Source: JBOGOC01 sp050747525
Lineage (GTDB): Bacteria; Acidobacteriota; Polarisedimenticolia; JACPZX01; DASXTC01
DNA: 64,000 bases
Direction of reading: 5' to 3'
NCBI GenBank assembly: GCA_050747525.1
Contig: JBOGOC010000060.1
Coordinates: forward strand, 1-64,000
In this document: in pieces, positions 1-8,048 of the stretch
Numbering within the stretch: position 1 is the first letter of the stretch
How the letters are laid out: each line of letters begins with the position of its first letter
Made by a program: the position numbers and the translations under genes
Notes under the pieces: model-generated
The model's input: only the letters and a program-made list of their open reading frames with translations
The model's database searches: none
What the model was told of the DNA's origin: nothing

Positions 1-1996
1 GCGGGGACGAGCTGATGGGGGGAACACGCTTCGCGACGATCATGAGGGTCCCCGTCCAGACCGCTGTGGGGGCGGGGATTCTCGGTTGATAGGGTGACGT
101 GGTCCAGGTGTCGGTGGCCGGGTCGTAGAGGGCGTGGAGATCACCAGGCAGGAATCCGCCACCCCAGATGATCATGCGGTTTCCCGTCCAGGCCGCAGCG
201 TGCCGGCCGTGCCCCGAGGGGGCCGCCGTCGTGGCCACGGGCGCCCATGTATTCCCGACGGGCTCGAACAGCCCTCCCGTTCCGGCCGGACCCGCCCCGG
301 TCTCGTCGCCCCCCCAGACGATCATCCGGGCTCCCGTCCAGAGAACCGTGTGGTCGCCGCGCGGCGCCGGCGCATTGGCGAGAGACACGGCCGTCCAGGT
401 GTTGGCAGAAGGGTCATAGAGCGCTCCGGTGTTCAGACGCGTCCCGTTGACCGCGGCGTACCCTCCCCACACGATCATGTGACTTCCGGTCCAGACCGCC
501 GTATGCCCGATTCGGGCGGAAGGCGCACTGCCGGAGCTGGTGACCGACCACGTGTCGCCCGTCGGGTCATACTGGGCGCCGGTAGCCGTCGTCGTGGTGC
601 CGCTGCCGAGCCTTCCACCCCAGACGATCATCCGGCCGCCGCCCCAGACCGCCGTGTGGCCGAGGCGGCCCTCGGGAGCCTGCACCGTATTCGTGGGGCT
701 CCAATGGTCGGATTGGGGATCGTACCGGCCGCCGGTGTTCAAAAATGAGCTGCCTGTGTAGCCGCCCCAGACGACCATGCGGCTCCCCGTCCAGACGGCG
801 GTATGACCAGCGCGGGGGGAAGGGGCGAAGCTCGTCGACAGCGCCGACCAGGTATCGGCGACCGGATCGTAGGACGCTCCGGTGCCGAGGATACTGTTGC
901 TGCCCGATCCCCCCCAGACAATCATGTGAGTCCCCGTCCAGACGGCGCTGTGATCCGTCCGCGCTGAGGGGGCGCCCGTGGTCGTGGTGGGGGTGGAGGT
1001 GTCGGTGACCGGGTCGTACTGGACGCCGGTGTTCAAGCCGCCACCCCAGACGATCATGCGGCTCCCGGTCCACACCGCCGTGGACCCCGCCCTGGCAGCC
1101 AGGGCGCCTCCCGTATTCCATACGTCGTTGACGGGGCAGCCCCCGATCAGAGGCGAGACCCGCGGCTCCGTCCCTTGCGGCCCAGGCAGGACGTCCGAGG
1201 CGGTGGCCACAGTGGTCACGCGCGCGGCGTCGAAAGTCTCCGCGGCCTCGCGCCACCAGCTCTCCCACGAGCTCTTGGGCACCGTGTACAGCGCCAGACG
1301 CGTGCGATCCGGACTCTCTTCCAGAACCACGCTGATCTCGAACCTGTCGTCCCGATCCGTCACATCGCCCACCTGCCGCGCCCGGCCCGGAGCGTGCAGT
1401 TTGCGCTCGCGAAGCTGCGACGGCTCGATGGACGACGCTCCTTCCGTCGCCCTGGAGTCGAGCACCACGCGCCGGGGATCCTCGTCGTCCAGGCCGAGGC
1501 TGCCGTCCAGCAGGCGTGAGTGGAGCGCTGCCGCCTCCTCGCGGGCGCTCGTCTGCAGTCCCGTGTCGGCATGGAAACGCGCGCGGGCGAGGCGGCCGGC
1601 AAGAGCGGGCCGGGCGAGACACTCCAGGACCAGAACGGGGTCGTTGCCGAGGGCTGCATAGATCTCGGCGAGCCGGTCCGGCATGGGCGTGGACTGCGCG
1701 ATGCGCCGGGTCTCCTCGCGCAGCATCGGGGCGGTGATTGGCTCGCCCCACCTCTGTTCAAGCGCTGCGGACAGCAGGAGATAGTCGCGGACCTTGCGCT
1801 CGATCAGCTCGCCGGGAGCGGCCTCGTCGAAGGGTCTGGTCCGATCGATCTGGTGCGTGTAGTAGACCTGCTCGATGGCCCGCTGAGCCGCGACGCGCTG
1901 CTCGAAGGTCAGCTCGACGGACGAAGCGCGCACCTGGAGGCTCGTGGACAGGAGGCCGAGAGCGAGAAAAAGAGGGATCATGCGCCGGTGGCTCAT
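1..1996 (-). CDS. Secreted kelch-repeat protein with SurA/PPIase-like N-terminal region (3' end beyond window)
   Basis: The reading frame opens at an ATG at 1996 after a GAGAGG ribosome site and runs without a stop off the left edge. Residues 1-24 look like a signal peptide (MSHRRMIPLFLALGLLSTS). The next ~230 residues are helical and charged and resemble the N-terminal region of SurA-type parvulin chaperones (QRAIEQVYYTHQIDRTRP). I saw no clear PPIase core. From about position 1130 downward the protein is a tandem array of ~49-residue kelch-like blades, each with H-T-A-V-W-T-G-x-x-M-I-V-W-G-G; eight copies are visible, spaced ~150 bp. These should fold as a beta-propeller outside the cytoplasm. 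The partner or ligand is unknown. An alternative start lies at 1981. Confidence 0.85.
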   Translation of the reverse strand, partial: MSHRRMIPLFLALGLLSTSLQVRASSVELTFEQRVAAQRAIEQVYYTHQIDRTRPFDEAAPGELIERKVRDYLLLSAALEQRWGEPITAPMLREETRRIAQSTPMPDRLAEIYAALGNDPVLVLECLARPALAGRLARARFHADTGLQTSAREEAAALHSRLLDGSLGLDDEDPRRVVLDSRATEGASSIEPSQLRERKLHAPGRARQVGDVTDRDDRFEISVVLEESPDRTRLALYTVPKSSWESWWREAAETFDAARVTTVATASDVLPGPQGTEPRVSPLIGGCPVNDVWNTGGALAARAGSTAVWTGSRMIVWGGGLNTGVQYDPVTDTSTPTTTTGAPSARTDHSAVWTGTHMIVWGGSGSNSILGTGASYDPVADTWSALSTSFAPSPRAGHTAVWTGSRMVVWGGYTGSSFLNTGGRYDPQSDHWSPTNTVQAPEGRLGHTAVWGGGRMIVWGGRLGSGTTTTATGAQYDPTGDTWSVTSSGSAPSARIGHTAVWTGSHMIVWGGYAAVNGTRLNTGALYDPSANTWTAVSLANAPAPRGDHTVLWTGARMIVWGGDETGAGPAGTGGLFEPVGNTWAPVATTAAPSGHGRHAAAWTGNRMIIWGGGFLPGDLHALYDPATDTWTTSPYQPRIPAPTAVWTGTLMIVAKRVPPISSSP

Positions 1997-2151
1997 GGGA
2001 CCTCTCGAGTCGATCCTCTGGAGCCTGGATTTACACATGACAATACCACCAGACAGACCCCGTAGGGCAGGTATTTTTGCCAGCCTTGAGATGCCCACGG
2101 CTCGCGGTATACGCAGACACGGGCAGAGGCGACCGGACTGATGGAGGTCTC

Positions 2152-2460
2152 ATGCGCGCAGGTGTCCTCGCCCTGGCTCTGATCCTCGCGGCTGCTGCGC
2201 TGGACGCCGGCCGGGCCGGGCGCCTGGCCGGGGACGGTCCACGATGTCGTGCGGGGGGAGCTGCATGCTCCCGGGCAGGGGGAGGCCTCGGCCCAGTCGT
2301 GCCTGGCGGGCGGCACCGCCGCGGCGGCTCTCGTGGATGGCTCCCAGCCGCCCCTGGCCGCGCCTTTTTCCATATGGTCCGCGGCTCGAACGCCTGTGGG
2401 GACGGCGGTTACGGGGCGGGGTCTTCGGGGGTCCCGCGGACGAGCTCCGCCTGCCCCTGA
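2152..2460 (+). pseudogene. Frameshifted remnant of a small secreted domain protein
   Basis: A strong ribosome site (GGAGGT, 2143-2148) precedes an ATG at 2152 that encodes a good signal peptide (MRAGVLALALILAAAALDAG). The sense of the reading then moves to the next frame at about 2225 (WPGTVHDVVRGELHAPG, then QSCLAGGTAAAALVDGS) and back to the first frame at about 2355 (RAFFHMVRGSNACGDGGYG, then SSGVPRTSSACP and stop). From memory, this matches the order of a C-terminal beta domain common in acidobacterial exoproteins: Y-D-V-x-R-G-x-L, a cysteine pair, a Y-x-L-V-R-G strand, then a G-x-Y-G ending. Two compensating shifts within 310 bp mean either a decayed gene or two sequencing/assembly errors. 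Confidence 0.5.
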
Positions 2461-2606
2461 CCAGCTTTCATAGTCTCTCCGTGCGGCGTACGAAATCCTA
2501 TGCGTTGACCGCATCCAACGCCCCATTTCCCAGGAAGAGAGCCCCGCTCACAGGTGGTGCGCCGCTTGCTTTCAGAGCATCGGCTTCATCCATGGAGGGG
2601 AGACAA

Positions 2607-3551
2607 ATGCTCGGGAGCATGCGAGTTCGCATCGGGGTCATGGGGGGGATTCTGTGCCTGGCGGCGGTCACCGCGGCTGAGGCCGGCGGGGCGTGGGTGC
2701 CGCAGCGGGGAGACGGGGACATCCATTTCGGATACAGCCGCAAGAGAGCCGACTACTCGTGGACCACGGACGGGACGACCGTCCCCAACAACAGCATCCA
2801 TGATTTCCGCTATGGATATCTCAACGGAGAGATCGGGTTCGGCCACCAGCTCTCGATGGTCTGGTCGGCCCTGTACCTGAACGGGTACGAGGGGGCCACG
2901 GAAGACCTTGAGAACAACCGCGGGACCTCCGAGCTCTTCCTGGGCCTCAAGTATGGATTCCGGCAGGACGAGGACTGGCTCATGGCGGTCTCCTTCGTCC
3001 TGCGCACGTCGGCGCTCTACGATCAGTACGGCACCTACGATCGGCATCTCTTCCTGCCGGACGAAGACGACATCGATGGTGACGGCGACGACTCAGAGGC
3101 GATGCAGAACGACGTCAACTCCGAATGGCGCGGCCTGCTGGGCGAAGACTACAGCCTGGCCTACAGCGTCAGCCGCAACATCTTCGGAAGCGGTTGGCTC
3201 AACATGAACATCGGCTACACGTACCGCACCGGAAACGCCGCCGACGAGGTGCCGGTTCTCATCGACGCCGGCTTCCCGTCCGGCTGGAACCCTCTGCGCC
3301 TGAAGGGGGCCGTGACCTACGTTCAGAGCGTTCACAACAATAGCGAGATCCGGCAGCCCGACGACAGGTTCGGATGCTCCGAGACCAACTGCTTCCCCGA
3401 TGCCAGCCGTGTCGTGCTGACCGGGGCGCTCTTCTTCGACTTGGGGTCGACGCAGCAGTGGTGGCTGGAGACCGGCTACAACCACTGGGTCTGGGGGGAG
3501 TCCACCCGCAAGTACACCGAGCCGTATGTGACCATCGGACGGAGGTTTTGA
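2607..3551 (+). CDS. Outer-membrane beta-barrel protein
   Basis: A 314-residue protein with an N-terminal signal peptide (MLGSMRVRIGVMGGILCLAAV, cleavage near AEA/GG). The rest consists of alternating aromatic and polar strands with tyrosine/tryptophan girdles and acidic loops, and it ends in R-R-F, the terminal aromatic expected for BAM-dependent insertion. The start at 2607 was chosen because GGAGGGGAG lies five bases upstream; upstream in-frame ATG 2592 has no such site. It looks like a transporter-type or MetA-pathway-like barrel, but I cannot name a substrate. A D-rich loop (DEDDIDGDGDDSE) could bind calcium. It stands alone, ahead of the Crp-family gene in the same orientation. Confidence 0.75.
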   Translation: MLGSMRVRIGVMGGILCLAAVTAAEAGGAWVPQRGDGDIHFGYSRKRADYSWTTDGTTVPNNSIHDFRYGYLNGEIGFGHQLSMVWSALYLNGYEGATEDLENNRGTSELFLGLKYGFRQDEDWLMAVSFVLRTSALYDQYGTYDRHLFLPDEDDIDGDGDDSEAMQNDVNSEWRGLLGEDYSLAYSVSRNIFGSGWLNMNIGYTYRTGNAADEVPVLIDAGFPSGWNPLRLKGAVTYVQSVHNNSEIRQPDDRFGCSETNCFPDASRVVLTGALFFDLGSTQQWWLETGYNHWVWGESTRKYTEPYVTIGRRF

Positions 3552-3648
3552 GGCAGATCCTGCAAATTGTGGACAAGGCGGCCTCGAGGGCGTAGGCTTT
3601 CGAGCATCCACTTGCTTCGGGCGCCCCGTGCCTAGTTTGGAGGACGCT

Positions 3649-4320
3649 ATGACCAAGGCCGACTTGGCTATCATCCTGAAAAGCTACCCCGTGCTCGAGG
3701 AAGTCCCCTCGAGCCTCTTGCAGGAGCTTCAGCGTGAGGCGGTCCCCGTCCGGGCTCCCGCTGGCCGGCAGCTCTTCTCCGAAGGTTCTCCCTGCACTCA
3801 TTTCCCTCTGCTGGTCGACGGAGTCATCCGCGCGCTCAAATGCGGCCCCGACGGCCACGAAATGCTCCTGTACCGGCTGCATCCGGGCGAGACGTGCGTG
3901 ATCACGGTGACGGCGCTGCTGGGCGGTTCTTCCTACCCGGCCATGGCGGCGGCCGAGACCGATCTCGCCTTCTTCGGCGTTCCCCGCAAGCTGTTCCTGG
4001 ATCTGATCCTTCAAGCCGAACCGTTCCGGAAGTTCGTTTTCCAGTTCCTTTCGAGCCGGATGACCCATCTCATGGCGCTCATCGACGACGTGGCGTTCAG
4101 GCGCCTGGATCAGCGGCTTGCGGCGCGTCTGCTCCTTCTGGGCGACGAGATCACGTTGACGCACCAGAAGCTGGCGGACGAGCTGGGAACCACCAGGGAG
4201 TGCGTGAGCAGGACGCTGGAATCCATGCAGGACCTGGGATTCCTGAGGCTGGGCAGGAAGAAAATCGAGATCCTGGACCGGGGCGCCCTCACTCGGCTCC
4301 ACCGGGCAGATGTGGGGTGA
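3649..4320 (+). CDS. Crp/Fnr-family transcriptional regulator
   Basis: A 223-residue cytoplasmic regulator. Residues ~1-125 form a cyclic-nucleotide-binding-type beta-roll (GRQLFSEGSPCTHFPLLVDG, then GPDGHEMLLYRLHPGE), followed by a long dimerisation helix. The C-terminal winged helix (LTHQKLADELGTTRECVSRTLE) has the T-R-E-x-V-S-R recognition-helix motif of this family. No N-terminal cysteine cluster of Fnr type is present, so iron-sulfur oxygen sensing is unlikely. The canonical cAMP-contact R-S/T pair is not evident, so the ligand is unknown. Start 3649 has GGAGG six bases upstream; GTG 3628 is the alternative. The gene has 97 bp in front of it and may regulate its neighbours. Confidence 0.9.
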   Translation: MTKADLAIILKSYPVLEEVPSSLLQELQREAVPVRAPAGRQLFSEGSPCTHFPLLVDGVIRALKCGPDGHEMLLYRLHPGETCVITVTALLGGSSYPAMAAAETDLAFFGVPRKLFLDLILQAEPFRKFVFQFLSSRMTHLMALIDDVAFRRLDQRLAARLLLLGDEITLTHQKLADELGTTRECVSRTLESMQDLGFLRLGRKKIEILDRGALTRLHRADVG

Positions 4321-4397
4321 AGGCGCCCCGGATGTTCTAGCGGACGCGCGCGACTCTACGCCCGGTCTGAGCGGCTGACTGTACCCCTTGTCACGGT

Positions 4398-5915
4398 CTA
4401 GTTGACCGTGGCGAGCTCGTTCAGGTAGTCGACGAACGAAGCGACGGTGGAGTCCCAGCCGGCAACCTTGGGGTTGGTCGACTCGATGACGTAGTACTCG
4501 TCGGGGGCGTGGGCGCCGCCGCCGTGGCCCAGCCCGAAATGGGCCGCGGGAAGCCGCAGCGGGTCGCCGGTGAAGACGTAGCCCGGATAGGATCCGGCGT
4601 TGCGCGGCCACAGGATCGGGTCGAGCCCGGCCCGTTTCAGGACCGACACCTGGGCGCGGATGAGCGAGGCGTCGGCCGGCGTGCTGGTGGGGTCGTAGCC
4701 GCCGCTGGCGTTCACCTCGATGTCTCCGAAGCCTTTCTTCTTCAGATGCGCCCTTAGCGCGGCCAGCGCCCCCTGGAACGTCATGTCCGGGACCAGGCGC
4801 AGGTCGAGCTTGGCCACCGCGCGATGCGGCAGGACCGTCTTGCCGCCCGGGCCGGTGTACCCGGCTACGAGGCCCTCGATGTTGACCGTGGGCGTGAAGA
4901 GGAAGCGCTCCAGCGAAGCGCGCCAGGCCAGGTCGTGCGCCCAGCGCTGCGCCGACAGCAGCTTCTTGGCGGTCGACTCCTGCAACCTGGAGGCGGCGGC
5001 GTCGAGCATGGCCTTCTGGGCGTCGGATGGGGGCTTCGCGGCGTCCGCGAACCCTTCGATCGCAGGGTCGCCATCCGGGGTGACCAGGGTGTTGAGCGCC
5101 TGGACGAGATGAAACGCGGGGCTGTCGAGCCTGGCCCGGTTGCTCGAATGGACGTCCTTGCCGGGGCCGCGCCCCCACTTCTGCCCGCTGGCCACCATCT
5201 CCAGCTCGATGACACCCTTGGCTCCCAGCGAGACGGTCACGGTGCCGTCCGGATCCTGGGAGGCCGACGGCATGAAGACACCCATGCAGCGCTTCAGCGC
5301 CGCGGCCACCTGGGGGTGGCGCGCGACCTGCTGGAAGTGCGGCGAGCCGATCTCCTCTTCCCCTTCCGCGATCAGGACCAGGTTGACGGGAGGCTTCCTG
5401 CCCGCCCCGCGGATGGCGTGAAGCGCCGCCAGGAAGGCCGCCTGCGGCCCTTTCTGGTTCACGGCGCCACGGCCCATGATCACCTTGCCGAACCCGGGCT
5501 TGTCCACCAGGGCCGCGTCGAAGGGGGGCGATGACCACTCGGCGGGGTCAACCTGCTTGACGTCGTACATGAAGTAGATGCCGATGGTGCGCGGCGCGCC
5601 GGCGTCGAGCGTCCCGAAGACCGAGGGATGCCCATCGGTGGGAATCTTCTCGACGTTGTCGAAGCCTGCCTCGCGAGCCAGGCGCATCATCAGCTCGGCC
5701 CCTTCGTTCATGTCGCGGTTTTCGGCGGCGATCGCCGGTTTGCGCACCCATTCCTGCAGGCGGCGCACACCTTCTTCGTGCTGCTTCGCGATCATGGCGC
5801 GGATGGGATCGGAGGCCTCCGCGGTGAAGGGAGAGGTCTGCAGGGCGAGCGTGACGGCCACCGCGGCTGCGGCGGCCGTGAAGACGATGCGCCGGTGGCG
5901 CAGGGGTGTCAGCAT
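4398..5915 (-). CDS. Exported M20-like metallopeptidase with substituted metal ligands
   Basis: 505 residues with an N-terminal signal or anchor segment (about 11-32). The fold is that of M20/ArgE/DapE amidohydrolases: catalytic domain, inserted dimerisation domain (~230-380), catalytic domain. The E-G-E-E-E-I-G-S motif and the C-terminal G-G-G-A-H-A-P-D-E metal-site motif are present. The usual H-x-D-V is M-Y-D-V (Met116 in place of His), and the bridging Asp of G-R-G-A-x-D-x-K-G is Asn153. I recall relatives with the same substitutions, so this may be a subfamily trait, but metal binding must differ from the textbook site. It probably acts on peptides outside the cytoplasm. The next gene downstream of the TonB receptor, it starts 10 bp after it and is likely co-transcribed. 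Confidence 0.8.
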   Translation of the reverse strand: MLTPLRHRRIVFTAAAAAVAVTLALQTSPFTAEASDPIRAMIAKQHEEGVRRLQEWVRKPAIAAENRDMNEGAELMMRLAREAGFDNVEKIPTDGHPSVFGTLDAGAPRTIGIYFMYDVKQVDPAEWSSPPFDAALVDKPGFGKVIMGRGAVNQKGPQAAFLAALHAIRGAGRKPPVNLVLIAEGEEEIGSPHFQQVARHPQVAAALKRCMGVFMPSASQDPDGTVTVSLGAKGVIELEMVASGQKWGRGPGKDVHSSNRARLDSPAFHLVQALNTLVTPDGDPAIEGFADAAKPPSDAQKAMLDAAASRLQESTAKKLLSAQRWAHDLAWRASLERFLFTPTVNIEGLVAGYTGPGGKTVLPHRAVAKLDLRLVPDMTFQGALAALRAHLKKKGFGDIEVNASGGYDPTSTPADASLIRAQVSVLKRAGLDPILWPRNAGSYPGYVFTGDPLRLPAAHFGLGHGGGAHAPDEYYVIESTNPKVAGWDSTVASFVDYLNELATVN

Positions 5916-5925
5916 GGCGCCGATT

Positions 5926-7968
5926 CTACCTCAAGCCGACCTCCACCATCACGCGGATCGAGCGCGGCTCCGCCGGATGGAAATGGATGTCCTTCACGGG
6001 GGCCGCCTCCGAAGGGAGGCGCGACTCGTAGACGTAGTCGATGTCGCTGGCCTCCTCGTTCAGGAGGTTGAACACCTGCAGCCCCATCCGCACGCCGCCG
6101 GGCAGCTCGTAGCCCATCGAAGCGTTGACCAGAGTCGTGGCTTCGGAGCGCACGCTGTCATCCTCGATCAACGGGCGTGGACCGAAGTAGCGCAGGCGAA
6201 GGTCGCCGAAAAATCGATGGAGGCCCTGGACCGTGGCCCCGGCGGTGAGCACGGTTTCGACCGATCCCGGGATCCTGTCTCCCGCCGGGTCGTCGTCGGT
6301 GAAGCGGCTTCGCGAGAGGGCCAGATCGAGATCCAGGCTGAGCCACGGGCGCGCGCGGTAGAAGTTGGCCACTTCGATGCCGGTGCGCCGGCTGGGGCGC
6401 CCGGCCTCCGTGGTCCCCGCGTCTCCGACGAACACCAGCTCCGAGTCGAGCTCCAGGGCGAACAGGGAGAGGCTGCTCTGCAGACCGGGGAGAAGCCCGG
6501 TGCGCACCCCAACGTCCGCCCCCTGTGCCCGCACCAGCGGGTCGACCGGCTCGGCGGGAAGCCCCGTCTTCGGGTCGACGCGGATGGTCGCTCCACGTGC
6601 GTCGTTGCTGTGGAACCCGTAGCCGAAGTTGAGATAGATCTCCGTCTCCTTCCACGGACCGGCCACGAGGCTCAGCTTCGGGCTCAGCAGGAAGTCGTCG
6701 GCGGACCCCGAGCTGACCTCCAGATCGCTCTCCACGCTCGCTTCGTAGTGGTCGGCGCGAAGGCCGGCCAGGGTGCGCAGGGTGTCGGTCCAGGCAACAC
6801 GGTTTTCCAGGTACGCGCCCGCCGACGACTGGAGGATGTCGTCCTCGCGGGTCGTGGAGAGGCGTTCCCGCTCCCGCGTGTGAAAGAGGCCGTTGGAGAT
6901 GCCGTCGCGCCGGTACTGCAGCCCGACGATGTTGGAGACGCCGCGTCCCCGCACCTGGCGGTCCCAGGCGTACGAAGTTTCCAGGCCGGCCACCAGGCGG
7001 CTGTCGTTCTGCTCGAACTGATCGCCGTTCACGGGATCGTCGAGGACGTACGTGAAGTTGGAGAAGAGCTCCAGGTCGTAGTCGATGACGTAGGCGCTCA
7101 CGGCGGTCCGGCCCGAGCCCGTGCTGTGAGTCCAGGTGCCGGAGAGGCTGTAGCGGCTGCTCTCCCCTCCGTCGCTCGGATCGACGGCGCCGAAGCGGTC
7201 CAGCGATCCGTTCATCACGGCCCTGCGCGGGATCTGGTCGGTGGAGTTCCATTCCCCCGCGTACCCCATGAGGGTCACGGTCAGCTCGTCCTGCGCGCCG
7301 GCGTGGCTGAACCGCACCAGCCCGTTGATCTTGCGAAAGTCGTCAGGGTTCTCCCAGGGGCCGTCATCGTGAAGCAGCTCGAAGCCCCCCAGGATGGCGC
7401 CTCCGCTCACCGGCATCGACGCGGCCGCCAGGGCCCTGCGGCGATCGTAGGGGCCCGTCGAGAGCTGCACGAGTGGCCGGGCCAGCGTGTTCATGACGTC
7501 GAGCGAGGCCGAGCCGGCTGCGGAGAAGTCGCCGTCCCGGGGCGTGTAGGGCCCCTTGCGGTACGCCACGCCCGCCACCAGCTCGGGGATCAGGAAGTTG
7601 AGATCGCTGTAGCCCTGTCCGTGCCCGTGGCTGGGCATGTTGACCGGCATGCCGTCCACCGTGGTGCGGAAGTCGGTCCCGTGGTCCAGGTTGAAGCCAC
7701 GCAGGTAGTACTGGTTGGCTTTCCCCGAGCCGCTGTGCTGCGTGACGATCACGCCGGGGACCGTCTCCAGCAGCTCGGCCGGGCGCAGCAGCGAGCGTCC
7801 TTCCAGATCGGTCCGGCCGACCGTCCCTTCGGTGGCCGAATCGGCCGTCCCCACCAGGTCGTCCGCGCGGCTCTCCACGACCACCTGTTCCACGAACCTC
7901 TGAGGGAGACCCCCTTCACGCGAGAGGGTCAGCCATGTCATCCAGAGAGCCAGGCAACCGTCCAGCAT
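5926..7968 (-). CDS. TonB-dependent outer-membrane receptor
   Basis: 680 residues. A short signal sequence is followed by a plug domain (~30-160) with typical strands: ELLETVPGVIVTQHSGSGKA, YYLRGFNLDHGTDF, VDGMPVNMPSHGHGQGYSDL. A 22-strand type barrel follows, with D-x-x-R-R and NLLNEEASDIDYVYESRLP near the end. No N-terminal CarboxypepD-like domain is present, unlike many acidobacterial receptors. The last residues are V-E-V-G-L-R, not the usual terminal aromatic. The histidine-rich GHGQGYSDLNF segment recalls receptors annotated for metals or small chelates, but the substrate is not resolved. It lies upstream of the M20-like peptidase, so the pair may handle a peptide-like nutrient. Confidence 0.9.
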   Translation of the reverse strand: MLDGCLALWMTWLTLSREGGLPQRFVEQVVVESRADDLVGTADSATEGTVGRTDLEGRSLLRPAELLETVPGVIVTQHSGSGKANQYYLRGFNLDHGTDFRTTVDGMPVNMPSHGHGQGYSDLNFLIPELVAGVAYRKGPYTPRDGDFSAAGSASLDVMNTLARPLVQLSTGPYDRRRALAAASMPVSGGAILGGFELLHDDGPWENPDDFRKINGLVRFSHAGAQDELTVTLMGYAGEWNSTDQIPRRAVMNGSLDRFGAVDPSDGGESSRYSLSGTWTHSTGSGRTAVSAYVIDYDLELFSNFTYVLDDPVNGDQFEQNDSRLVAGLETSYAWDRQVRGRGVSNIVGLQYRRDGISNGLFHTRERERLSTTREDDILQSSAGAYLENRVAWTDTLRTLAGLRADHYEASVESDLEVSSGSADDFLLSPKLSLVAGPWKETEIYLNFGYGFHSNDARGATIRVDPKTGLPAEPVDPLVRAQGADVGVRTGLLPGLQSSLSLFALELDSELVFVGDAGTTEAGRPSRRTGIEVANFYRARPWLSLDLDLALSRSRFTDDDPAGDRIPGSVETVLTAGATVQGLHRFFGDLRLRYFGPRPLIEDDSVRSEATTLVNASMGYELPGGVRMGLQVFNLLNEEASDIDYVYESRLPSEAAPVKDIHFHPAEPRSIRVMVEVGLR

Positions 7969-8048
7969 CGTCGTGTCTCCCGCGTGACGCCGCCTCCCCG
8001 CCAGCCGGGGCGGAGAGGCGGCAATCGCCTGCGTTCGGTCGATCGGTC

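Noticed and set aside
1..1110. ~150-bp periodic repeats as a CRISPR array
   Set aside because: The units are in-frame kelch blades with coding constraint and no short palindromic repeats or spacers; no cas genes are present.
567..1751. 394-codon open frame on the minus strand
   Set aside because: It is in a different frame from the kelch gene, which alone shows the repeat motifs. The arginine/glycine/proline-rich translation is a GC-driven shadow.
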